Translations under genes and position numbers: made by a program
Assembly: GCA_022447405.1 (NCBI GenBank)
Contig: JAKVCE010000145.1
Coordinates: 1 to 5,994 of the forward strand
DNA length: 5,994 nt
From: Planctomycetota bacterium
Lineage (GTDB): Bacteria; Planctomycetota; UBA1135; GCA-002686595
Direction: 5' to 3'
Shown: in pieces, positions 1 to 4,925 of the stretch
How the letters are laid out: every line of letters begins with the position of its first letter
Numbering within the stretch: position 1 is the first letter of the stretch
Notes under the pieces: model-generated
What the model saw: only the letters and a program-made list of their open reading frames with translations
Told to the model about the DNA's origin: nothing
Databases searched by the model: none

Positions 1-263
1 AGGACCCGGAAGGGTCTCTCGCCGTCCAGCGCGCAGCCGAGGCGGTCGAGCTCACGCTCGGACATCCGCAGCTCGCGGCGGTGGGTCATCAGCTCAGCCT
101 GAATGGAGGCGAGGCGGGGATGATCTTTGGCGCGGCGCTTGAAGACACGCGTGGTGTTCTCAAGGCGCAGGATCTCGTCGCGGCGCTCGCGGACCTCACG
201 CTGAATGGAACGCAGGAGGGGGATGAGCTCGTCGGCTCCCTGGTAGCTGTAGGATTTGTTCAT
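1..263 (-). CDS. DUF2203-like coiled-coil protein, 5' part (cut by window start)
   Basis: The ATG is at 261-263 on the minus strand and the frame stays open for 87 codons to the left edge, so the 3' end is missing. A Shine-Dalgarno site (AAGGAC, 271-276) lies 7 nt upstream and supports this start. The visible protein begins MNKSYSYQGADELIPLLRSI and continues as a charged, heptad-like helix rich in Arg, Glu and Leu (about residues 11-75), then a turn containing LGCALDGERPFRVL. From memory, the DUF2203 family has this plan: an N-terminal 'EA..LLPLLR' segment, a helical hairpin, then an 'ELGC/V...D' turn before a C-terminal part with a conserved Trp-His region. That C-terminal part lies outside the window, so the family call is tentative. 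No enzymatic role is known to me. The gene is divergent from the PTPS/folE pair and nothing visible links them functionally. Any coiled-coil protein is the alternative. Confidence 0.6.
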   Translation of the reverse strand, partial: MNKSYSYQGADELIPLLRSIQREVRERRDEILRLENTTRVFKRRAKDHPRLASIQAELMTHRRELRMSERELDRLGCALDGERPFRV

Positions 264-522
264 CGTTGTTGTCCTTCACTTTTGGGCGTCGATTGCGCCC
301 TTATTCACTCCAAGCGGAAAAGGGAGAGCGGACCGAAGGAGAGATGCCCAGATTCCTGCCTAGGAAGCCCTGAATGGCCCCCTCCCCCCTCTAATAGATC
401 GCCAGAGCCGTTTCCTAGTAGCCGGATTCTCGCCCTGCCGTTATTGTTTTCGGCCCTTCCTGCGCCGACTTCAGCGATCCCTAGACCTTTCCCGCTGACG
501 CCGCCAGGAGAGAGGAGCGCAC
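264..522. other. Divergent intergenic region (DUF2203-like / PTPS)
   Basis: This 259-bp gap must hold the promoters of both flanking genes. I see no convincing -35/-10 pair on either strand. The most AT-rich stretch is 441-450, containing TATTGT (442-447), a weak -10 candidate for the plus-strand pair. Other structure includes a 15-nt pyrimidine run at 378-392 (a G-rich tract with runs of five and six G on the minus strand). A small inverted repeat TTCCT-gcct-AGGAA lies at 353-366. AGCGGA is repeated at 313-318 and 327-332. At the right end two AGGAG motifs (506-510 and 513-517) precede the PTPS ATG, the nearer with 5-nt spacing. The reading frame that crosses this gap on the plus strand starts antisense to the left gene and shows no family resemblance. 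Confidence 0.6.
284..300. repeat. GC-rich inverted repeat in the leader of the DUF2203-like gene
   Basis: GGGCG (284-288) and CGCCC (296-300) are perfect complements around a 7-nt loop. The repeat sits 21 nt upstream of the minus-strand ATG and just upstream of its Shine-Dalgarno site. It is flanked by two copies of TTCACT (275-280 and 304-309). It could be a short leader hairpin or an operator half-site pair. With a 5-bp stem it could also be chance in GC-rich DNA. Confidence 0.25.
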
Positions 523-975
523 ATGTCAGTTGAGTCACAAGAGCCCCAGGCCCGCAGGGTCGAGATCACACGCCGGGAGGAGTTCTCCGCCTCGCACCGG
601 CTCCACGACCCCAGCCTGAGCGATGAGGAGAACGTTGCCCTCTACGGCCCCTGCAACAACCCGCACGGCCACGGGCACAACTACGCCGTGGAGGTCAGCC
701 TCTCAGGTGAGGTGCCCAAGAGCGGCATGGTGATGGACCTCAACGTGCTCCAAGGGATCCTCTGTGAGGAGATCACCTCCAAGGTCGATCACAAGCACCT
801 GAACCACGACGTGGACTTCCTCCAGGGCATGGTGACGACCGCAGAGAACCTCGCCCTCGCCTTCTTCGAGCGGCTTGAGCCGCGCATCAACGACCAGCCC
901 GGCTGCGAGCTCTCCTGCGTCCGCGTCTACGAGAGCGCAGCCAACTTCGCGGAGTACCGCAAGGTGTCCAAATGA
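523..975 (+). CDS. ptpS: 6-pyruvoyl-tetrahydropterin synthase, PTPS-II type
   Basis: This 150-aa protein has every active-site element of the COG0720 family. The zinc ligands are H25 (in FSASHRL), H50 and H52 (GHGHNY). The catalytic triad is C44, D89 and H90 (DHKHL). The pterin-anchoring residue is E137 (VYES), and a TTAEN segment lies at 105-109. In the known enzyme, zinc and the Cys/Asp/His triad convert 7,8-dihydroneopterin triphosphate to 6-pyruvoyl-tetrahydropterin in the cytoplasm. The spacing C44-x5-H50-G-H52, within CNNPHGHGHNY, matches mammalian PTPS (tetrahydrobiopterin synthesis). QueD has C-x3-HGH (queuosine), and the folate-type PTPS-III has Glu in place of Cys. The start is supported by AGGAG 5 nt upstream. 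The stop overlaps the folE start (ATGA), so the enzyme that makes its substrate is co-translated. Automatic annotation may call it QueD. The enzyme family is secure and the biopterin assignment is inferred from the motif. Confidence 0.93.
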   Translation: MSVESQEPQARRVEITRREEFSASHRLHDPSLSDEENVALYGPCNNPHGHGHNYAVEVSLSGEVPKSGMVMDLNVLQGILCEEITSKVDHKHLNHDVDFLQGMVTTAENLALAFFERLEPRINDQPGCELSCVRVYESAANFAEYRKVSK

Positions 976-1550
976 GCCGTGACGGAGAGCTCCTGAGGCG
1001 CCGTGAGATCATCGAGAGCCTCCTTCACTCCATCGGGGAAGACCCGGAGCGCGAAGGCCTGCAGCGCACGCCCGAGCGTGTCTCCAAGTCCTTTGAGGAG
1101 CTGACCAGCGGAGTCGAGCAGAGCATCGAAGAAGTCGTCGGGCAAGGCGTCTTCAACGAGGAGTGCTCCGAGATGGTCATCGTGAAGGACATCGAGTTCT
1201 ACAGCCTCTGCGAGCACCACATGCTGCCCTTCTATGGAAAGGTGCACGTGGCATACATCCCGGACGGGCGCATCATCGGGCTCTCTAAGATCCCGAGGAT
1301 CGTCGACATGTTCGCGCGCAGGCTGCAGGTGCAGGAGCGCATGACCTCGCAGATCGCGGAGGCGATCCAAGAGGTCTTGCAGCCTAAGGGAGTCGGCGTT
1401 GTCGCCGACGCCGCGCACCTCTGCATGATGATGCGAGGCGTCCAAAAGCAGAACTCCTCCACGATGACTTCGTGTCTGCTCGGGAGCTTCCGCTCGGACC
1501 CGCGCACCCGCTCTGAGTTCCTGGACCTCGTCCGGAACAAGCTGCGCTGA
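972..1550 (+). CDS. folE: GTP cyclohydrolase I
   Basis: At 192 aa this is a complete type I GTP cyclohydrolase. It hydrolyses GTP to 7,8-dihydroneopterin triphosphate plus formate, the entry to folate and biopterin synthesis, and usually acts as a cytosolic decamer. The zinc ligands are C80 and H83 (in LCEHHMLPF) and C151 (in AAHLCMMMRG). The catalytic histidines H82 and H149 are present. The N-terminal EDPEREGLQRTPERV (23-37) and the SKIPRIVDMFARRLQVQERM block (105-124) are family hallmarks. The C-terminal part, RGVQKQNSSTMTS...LGSFR.DPRTRSEFLDLV, resembles animal, cyanobacterial and Bacteroidota enzymes more than the short E. coli form, as far as I recall. The start ATG lies inside the PTPS stop (ATGA, 972-975), with AAGG (961-964) about 7 nt upstream, so coupling with PTPS is expected. 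The gene ends 3 bp from the convergent SDR gene with no terminator between them. Confidence 0.97.
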   Translation: MSRDGELLRRREIIESLLHSIGEDPEREGLQRTPERVSKSFEELTSGVEQSIEEVVGQGVFNEECSEMVIVKDIEFYSLCEHHMLPFYGKVHVAYIPDGRIIGLSKIPRIVDMFARRLQVQERMTSQIAEAIQEVLQPKGVGVVADAAHLCMMMRGVQKQNSSTMTSCLLGSFRSDPRTRSEFLDLVRNKLR

Positions 1551-1553
1551 GGA

Positions 1554-2252
1554 TCAGGCGGGCGGAGCGACGTCGAGGTCTGTGACCTCATCGCCTGCGT
1601 CAGCGGCCCCGAAGATCACCTCGGCGACCTCGTCGACCGTGTTCATCGAGGCGCGATCCCACTCGCCCTCGACATCGTCAAAGATGGTCGTGTCTGTCGC
1701 GCCAGGGTAGACCGTGACGACCCGGATCCCCTTGTCCGCGAGGTCGAGCCTGAGCGCGTCCCCGAAGCCCTTGAGTCCGTACTTGCTCGCGCAGTAGGCC
1801 GTGTTCCCTGGGAAGCCGCGCTTCGCGGCCCCCGAGGCGACGTTGACGATGACAGGCCGCTCGCCGTCCTCAAGAGCCCCGAGAGACTCCTGAGTCACGT
1901 AGTAGGCGCCGGTGAGGTTGACGTCGATGATCTTGCTCCACACCTTGTGCCCCATCTTCTCGAAGGGGACCACGTCGAAGACACCAGCGTTGTTCACGAG
2001 GACGTCGATCGGGCCGCCTGTGAACTCTGTCGCGCGCCAGACGGCGGCCTCAACTGAGCCGAGGTCCGTCACGTTCATTTGAGCCGCGAGGCCCTTCCCG
2101 CCAGCGGCGTCGATCTCAGCGACGACATCGTCAAGCTCCCCCGAGGTCCTCGCTGCGACCACGACGTGAGCGCCCTCGCGGGCGAAGCGGAGGGCCGCGG
2201 CGCGGCCGATGCCGCGTCCGCCGCCAGTGATGAGGACTCTTTTGGCTGCCAT
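1554..2252 (-). CDS. Classical SDR-family NAD(P)-dependent oxidoreductase
   Basis: This 232-aa Rossmann-fold reductase has the classical SDR signature. The cofactor loop TGGGRGIG is at 9-16, NNAG at 87-90, and N112 in DVNLTG. The catalytic S140, Y153 and K157 (YCASK) are present, with a PG turn at 183-184. A34-R35 after the second strand suggests NADPH preference. The length suits the short FabG/YdfG-like subgroup, and the substrate cannot be read from the sequence. I chose the ATG at 2250-2252 over an in-frame GTG ten codons upstream (2280-2282). AAGGAG lies 11 nt before the ATG, and the extra residues would precede the usual first strand. The gene converges on folE with a 3-bp gap. Because the two neighbours make a biopterin precursor and sepiapterin reductase is itself an SDR, that role is possible but unproven. 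A general ketone or 3-oxoacyl reductase is equally compatible. Confidence 0.9.
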   Translation of the reverse strand: MAAKRVLITGGGRGIGRAAALRFAREGAHVVVAARTSGELDDVVAEIDAAGGKGLAAQMNVTDLGSVEAAVWRATEFTGGPIDVLVNNAGVFDVVPFEKMGHKVWSKIIDVNLTGAYYVTQESLGALEDGERPVIVNVASGAAKRGFPGNTAYCASKYGLKGFGDALRLDLADKGIRVVTVYPGATDTTIFDDVEGEWDRASMNTVDEVAEVIFGAADAGDEVTDLDVAPPA

Positions 2253-2263
2253 CTTGGGGGTCT

Positions 2264-2269
2264 CTCCTT
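2264..2269 (-). promoter_or_regulatory. Shine-Dalgarno site that decides the SDR start
   Basis: The minus strand reads AAGGAG here, 11 nt before the ATG at 2252. The alternative GTG at 2282 would place this strong ribosome-binding sequence inside the coding region and has only an AGGA directly abutting it. The downstream ATG is therefore the better start. Confidence 0.6.
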
Positions 2270-2282
2270 CGGAGTTGCCCAC

Positions 2283-2288
2283 ATCCTA
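2283..2288 (-). promoter_or_regulatory. Candidate -10 element of the SDR gene
   Basis: The minus strand reads TAGGAT, four of six matches to TATAAT. A transcript starting about 7 nt downstream (near 2276) would have a leader of roughly 24 nt that keeps the AAGGAG site and excludes the GTG at 2282. No recognisable -35 lies 17 nt upstream, so the call is weak. Confidence 0.25.
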
Positions 2289-2330
2289 GCGACGCCTACC
2301 CCCCATCCCTACTGGGCAAGGGCTCGAACT

Positions 2331-2344
2331 TCTCAGAGATGAGA
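2331..2344. repeat. Inverted repeat in the SDR / membrane-protein divergent region
   Basis: TCTCA (2331-2335) and TGAGA (2340-2344) are perfect complements around a 4-nt centre. The right arm reaches the position expected for the -35 element of the plus-strand promoter at 2365-2370, so it could be an operator. The arms are only 5 bp and chance is possible. Confidence 0.25.
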
Positions 2345-2364
2345 GACGTGAGGCCGCAGCCCGG

Positions 2365-2370
2365 TAGAAT
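2365..2370 (+). promoter_or_regulatory. Candidate -10 element giving a leaderless transcript
   Basis: TAGAAT matches the -10 consensus at five of six positions and ends 7 nt before the ATG at 2378. The normal transcription start would therefore fall on or next to the start codon. No Shine-Dalgarno sequence precedes that ATG, which fits a leaderless mRNA. The -35 region (about 2342-2347, AGAGAC) is not a good match. Confidence 0.4.
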
Positions 2371-2377
2371 CCCCGCC

Positions 2378-3136
2378 ATGTCTTGGACGGACTTAGGCGC
2401 CCAGTTCTGCTTCGTGCTGGGCTTCGGCGTGCTCTTCGCTCTGGCCTTCGTGCCGCCCGCGCCCGTCGGGAAGCCCTTCTACCGGATGATGGCGGGGACC
2501 GCAGCGCTCTCGCTCGCGGTCGGCGCCTCCCTGCCCCCCCTCGCTGAGACCCGCGCGTGGTCTGATCACGACCTGGTCTACGGCTGGGTCTCCACTGCCG
2601 CCGCGCTCAGCTGCATGCGCCAGCCCCTGGGCAAGTCCTGGTGGATCGGTCTGGGGCTCGCCCTCGCCGCCGCCGGGTGCGCGACGAGCCTCACTGTCCC
2701 CGTCGGGGTCCTCCAAGCGACCGCCCTGACTACGGGCGCGGTCGCTGGCGCCGTCGGCCTCGCGATGGTGCTCGGGCACTGGTACCTGACCGTGCCGAAG
2801 CTGAAGGTCGAGCACCTCATCCGGCTGAACAAGGTCTGCAAGTGGTGCATGGTCGCCTCCCTCCTGATGGTCGCCCTCACCTGCGTCGCCTACAAGGGAG
2901 AGATCATCGCCGCAGACGCGCGACCGCTCTTTGGCCCGTGGGGTTGGTTCTTCCTCGGCACGCGGCTCACGGTCGGCTTGATCATCCCCTTCGTCTTCGC
3001 GTGGATGGTGGACGGCTCTCTCAAGCTGGGTAACACTCGCTCCGCCACCGGGATCCTCTACGCCTCGACGGTCCTCGTGCTCATAGGTGCGGCGATCTCC
3101 ATCTCTCTGCAACAGTCCTACGGCGTCCCGCTCTAA
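2378..3136 (+). CDS. Conserved polytopic membrane protein with GHWYL motif, function unknown
   Basis: This 252-aa protein has about eight hydrophobic helices, near residues 5-25, 36-55, 66-80, 87-107, 112-136, 154-172, 187-209 and 223-243. Landmarks are GHWYLTVPKL (133-142) at the end of helix 5, an amphipathic LIRLNKVCKW stretch (147-156), G194-x-R196 in helix 7, and NTRSATGILY (219-228) entering helix 8. From memory, unnamed membrane proteins of Planctomycetota and Acidobacteriota share the GHWYL and SATG-LY motifs. I know no function for them. The conserved His, Arg and Trp near the bilayer could suggest a redox or transport role, but this is speculation. The start at 2378 is preferred to an in-frame ATG at 2339 because the latter adds a charged tail and would lie upstream of the candidate promoter. 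The gene ends 13 nt before the zinc-ribbon gene, so the two are probably one operon. Confidence 0.8.
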   Translation: MSWTDLGAQFCFVLGFGVLFALAFVPPAPVGKPFYRMMAGTAALSLAVGASLPPLAETRAWSDHDLVYGWVSTAAALSCMRQPLGKSWWIGLGLALAAAGCATSLTVPVGVLQATALTTGAVAGAVGLAMVLGHWYLTVPKLKVEHLIRLNKVCKWCMVASLLMVALTCVAYKGEIIAADARPLFGPWGWFFLGTRLTVGLIIPFVFAWMVDGSLKLGNTRSATGILYASTVLVLIGAAISISLQQSYGVPL

Positions 3137-3149
3137 GCTCTCCCCTCGC

Positions 3150-3698
3150 ATGACAGCCCCTCAGGAAAGCACGACGCCCAAGAGCTCACGCAAGCTCTCG
3201 GTCCGCATCGCCTGTGACTGCGGCTACTTCACACAGACGAAGGTGCTCCCTGGAGAGTCCGCCGTACGCGCGCTCCCGTGCGAGCACTGCGGAGCGGAGC
3301 TCCAGCTCAAGGGTCTCGAGGCCGATCCCCGCGCCGTGGACGACGCCGGCGGCATCTGGTCCTGCTGTGTCTGCGCGCACCCCGAGCTCTTCACCCGCCG
3401 AGACCTCCCGCAGAAGCTAGGCATCGGCGTCGTCGTCATAGCGGCCGTCCTCGCCCCGTCCACGAACTACCTGAGCCTCGTCGCCGCCGCGCTCATCGAC
3501 TGCGCCCTCTACTTCCTCATGCCCAGCGTCGCGACCTGCTATGTCTGCCTCTCAGAGCACCGCGGCTACGGCCCCGAGCCGACACACCCGAGGTATGACC
3601 CTGAGATCGCAGACCGCGTCCGCTTCGGAGACAAGGCGGTCATGGGCGCGCCCATGCGCGAGGGCGGGACAGCGAACGCCCCTGAGCCACACCACTGA
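3150..3698 (+). CDS. Zinc-ribbon protein with a two-helix membrane hairpin, function unknown
   Basis: This 182-aa protein has eight cysteines arranged as two probable zinc sites. The first is C22/C24 (CDCG) with C44/C47 (CEHCG). The second is C72/C75 (CCVC) with C130/C133 (CYVC). Between the two halves of the second site lie two hydrophobic segments (about 89-108 and 109-128), read as a membrane hairpin that brings both CxxC pairs to the same face. The N-terminus (1-20) is basic and polar, and the tail (140-182) is acidic, Pro/His-containing and probably disordered. The ATG at 3150 starts 13 nt after the upstream stop without a Shine-Dalgarno site, so translation may depend on coupling. An in-frame ATG at 3087 would overlap the upstream gene by 50 nt and is less likely. 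From memory, similar proteins occur in planctomycetes. No function is known to me. The gene is convergent with the porin array at a 12-bp gap. Confidence 0.75.
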   Translation: MTAPQESTTPKSSRKLSVRIACDCGYFTQTKVLPGESAVRALPCEHCGAELQLKGLEADPRAVDDAGGIWSCCVCAHPELFTRRDLPQKLGIGVVVIAAVLAPSTNYLSLVAAALIDCALYFLMPSVATCYVCLSEHRGYGPEPTHPRYDPEIADRVRFGDKAVMGAPMREGGTANAPEPHH

Positions 3699-3710
3699 GC
3701 CAGCCGCGCC

Positions 3711-4841
3711 TCAGAAGCTGAGCGACATCCCGACGCCCCACCAGCTGATGTCGTCGGAGTCGTCGAAGCCGTCTCGGCTCTCTTTGAGTTGACCGAGGTG
3801 GAACTTCATGTCGTGGCCGTCGACGTAGTAGTTGAGGCCCATGTAGAAGTTCTTCCGGTCATAGTCCACGTCGGCGGGGTCCCCCGTGTTGGTGAAGCCA
3901 GCGCCCCGGGTGTCGTCAAAATCCTCCCACCGGACGGCCAGCTCAACCAGGTCCGGGATGAACATGTAGGTGCCTGTGAGGGTGACCGGGTGCGTGCCGC
4001 CGCGTCGCTCTCCCCAGATGAAGTTGCCAGGATCAGGAGACCACGGCCCGACGCCCTCCTCTTCGTCGTAGTCACCGCCGTAACCGAGCCACTCGCAGGA
4101 GAGGCTGTAGCGGCCACTGATGTAGTGGAGCTCGAGCGCGCGCGCGATGCCGCTGCCCAAGGAGTCCTCGTTCGAGACAGCGACGGCCCCCCAGAAGCGC
4201 GACTTGAAGTCAGACCGCAGCGCGCCCTCCCAAGGCATCGCGCCGAGCCCGGTGAAGTCATAGGTGAAGCGCAGAGTCGCCATGTGCTCTGAGGGATCCA
4301 GGACCCCGTCCTGGATCGCTGCGGCCCAGCCGAGGTCTCCTTGGGTCCCCTCAGCGCTGACCCCAGGGGAGCGCACGCTATAGAAGACGCCGTTTCGGGT
4401 GCGGGCGGGGAAGAGCAGGCGGTCCCCGTCCAGCAAGCTGCTCGACAAGAAGGGCGCGCGGAAGCTGCCGAGGGTCACCTTGGCATCCAAGGACTCGTCG
4501 AAGGCGGAGTCGTGAGAGATGTAGGCGTCCTGCAAGCTGAGCTGGGAGTCCAGCGCGTCCACATCGACGCGCCAAGAGAAGTCCTTGATGCCGCCCCTGA
4601 GGCGCAAGCGCGCGTGATCGATCCTTGTCCCTAACTCAGAGTTCGCTACCGGTGAGCCGCCCGTGGCGTCCAAGCGGGTGGCGCGCAAGAAGCCGTCGAC
4701 CGCTACGCTGGCGGAGTCATCGCCCGACATCAGAGAGAGCGAGCGGGCGAGCTCTTCGGGAGAGAGCTGCTCCGAACCCGAGGGGAGCTCTGAAGCGAGC
4801 GGGAGGGTGAGGAGGAGTGCGCAGGTCCAGGAGAGGGTCAT
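3711..4841 (-). CDS. Phosphate-selective porin O/P (OprO/OprP) family outer-membrane porin
   Basis: This 376-aa outer-membrane beta-barrel is close to the usual size of OprP-type trimeric porins. A hydrophobic N-terminus (3-17) is the signal peptide, with likely cleavage near S17. A short helical stretch (about 27-40) follows, then amphipathic beta strands. Family signatures include DHARLRLRG (75-83), LGSFRAPF (124-131) followed by RLLFPARTRNGVF (141-153), and near the C-terminus NYYVDGHDMKFHLG (337-350). The protein ends in aromatic F376 (MSLSF), the BAM recognition end. OprP channels pass phosphate and other anions by lysine/arginine ladders. This protein is acidic at its C-terminus, so the actual selectivity is open. 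The ATG at 4841 has no Shine-Dalgarno site. A short ORF ends on it (ATGA overlap). The signal peptide lacks a basic n-region. It is the last of three tandem porin genes on this strand. Confidence 0.85.
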   Translation of the reverse strand: MTLSWTCALLLTLPLASELPSGSEQLSPEELARSLSLMSGDDSASVAVDGFLRATRLDATGGSPVANSELGTRIDHARLRLRGGIKDFSWRVDVDALDSQLSLQDAYISHDSAFDESLDAKVTLGSFRAPFLSSSLLDGDRLLFPARTRNGVFYSVRSPGVSAEGTQGDLGWAAAIQDGVLDPSEHMATLRFTYDFTGLGAMPWEGALRSDFKSRFWGAVAVSNEDSLGSGIARALELHYISGRYSLSCEWLGYGGDYDEEEGVGPWSPDPGNFIWGERRGGTHPVTLTGTYMFIPDLVELAVRWEDFDDTRGAGFTNTGDPADVDYDRKNFYMGLNYYVDGHDMKFHLGQLKESRDGFDDSDDISWWGVGMSLSF

Positions 4842-4885
4842 GATCGCGGCGGGTGGGGGCTCAGGAGATGCCTGGAGGTCTTCAT
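4838..4885 (-). CDS. Possible 15-codon leader ORF coupled to the porin start
   Basis: An ATG at 4883-4885 opens a 15-residue frame (MKTSRHLLSPHPPRS) whose TGA (4838-4840) overlaps the porin ATG as ATGA. AAGG lies 8 nt before its ATG, whereas the porin start has no ribosome-binding sequence. Ribosomes finishing the short frame could restart on the porin. The N-terminal MKTSR-hydrophobic pattern also resembles the start of a signal peptide in another frame, so an ancient or sequencing frameshift is a second possibility. Chance occurrence cannot be excluded. Confidence 0.25.
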   Translation of the reverse strand: MKTSRHLLSPHPPRS

Positions 4886-4896
4886 GGAAGATGCCT
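4866..4896. repeat. Direct repeat AGATGCCT with hairpin between the porin genes
   Basis: AGATGCCT occurs at 4866-4873 and 4889-4896, 23 nt apart start to start, within the 84-bp spacer between the two complete porin genes. TCTTC-ATG-GAAGA (4879-4891), an inverted repeat with a 3-nt loop, overlaps the second copy. On the minus strand the loop contains the ATG of the putative leader ORF, so this small hairpin could influence its translation. No T-run follows, so it is not a standard terminator. Confidence 0.3.
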
Positions 4897-4925
4897 TGTT
4901 CTTCGTGGCGGGGAAAGCGCGGCGG

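Noticed and set aside
81..533. 150-codon plus-strand frame crossing the left gene and the intergenic region
   Set aside because: It is antisense to the DUF2203-like gene, has no Shine-Dalgarno site or family resemblance, and its Pro/Ser-rich tail is translated promoter DNA.
523..975. Calling the first pathway gene queD (6-carboxy-tetrahydropterin synthase)
   Set aside because: The Cys-to-HGH spacing is that of PTPS-II, and no queuosine genes are adjacent. The call remains possible, but the motif argues against it.
927..1445. 172-codon minus-strand frame
   Set aside because: It is the antisense shadow of folE; the plus strand holds all zinc and catalytic residues of GTP cyclohydrolase I.
2253..2282. 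GTG start for the SDR gene
   Set aside because: It would add ten residues before the first strand, has AGGA abutting the start with no proper spacing, and would put the good AAGGAG site inside the gene.
2339..2377. Upstream ATG for the membrane protein
   Set aside because: It adds a polar Arg/Pro tail, has no ribosome-binding sequence, and lies upstream of the TAGAAT element.
3087..3149. Upstream ATG for the zinc-ribbon gene
   Set aside because: It would overlap the preceding gene by 50 nt, and the added Ser/Arg residues simply read the end of that gene in another frame.
2393..3151. 252-codon minus-strand frame
   Set aside because: It is antisense to the membrane protein. The translation is a featureless string of charged residues and Gly, typical of GC-rich shadows, while the plus frame gives eight clean hydrophobic helices.
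3789..4292. 167-codon plus-strand frame
   Set aside because: It is antisense to the OprO/P-type porin, which has a signal peptide, family blocks and terminal Phe.
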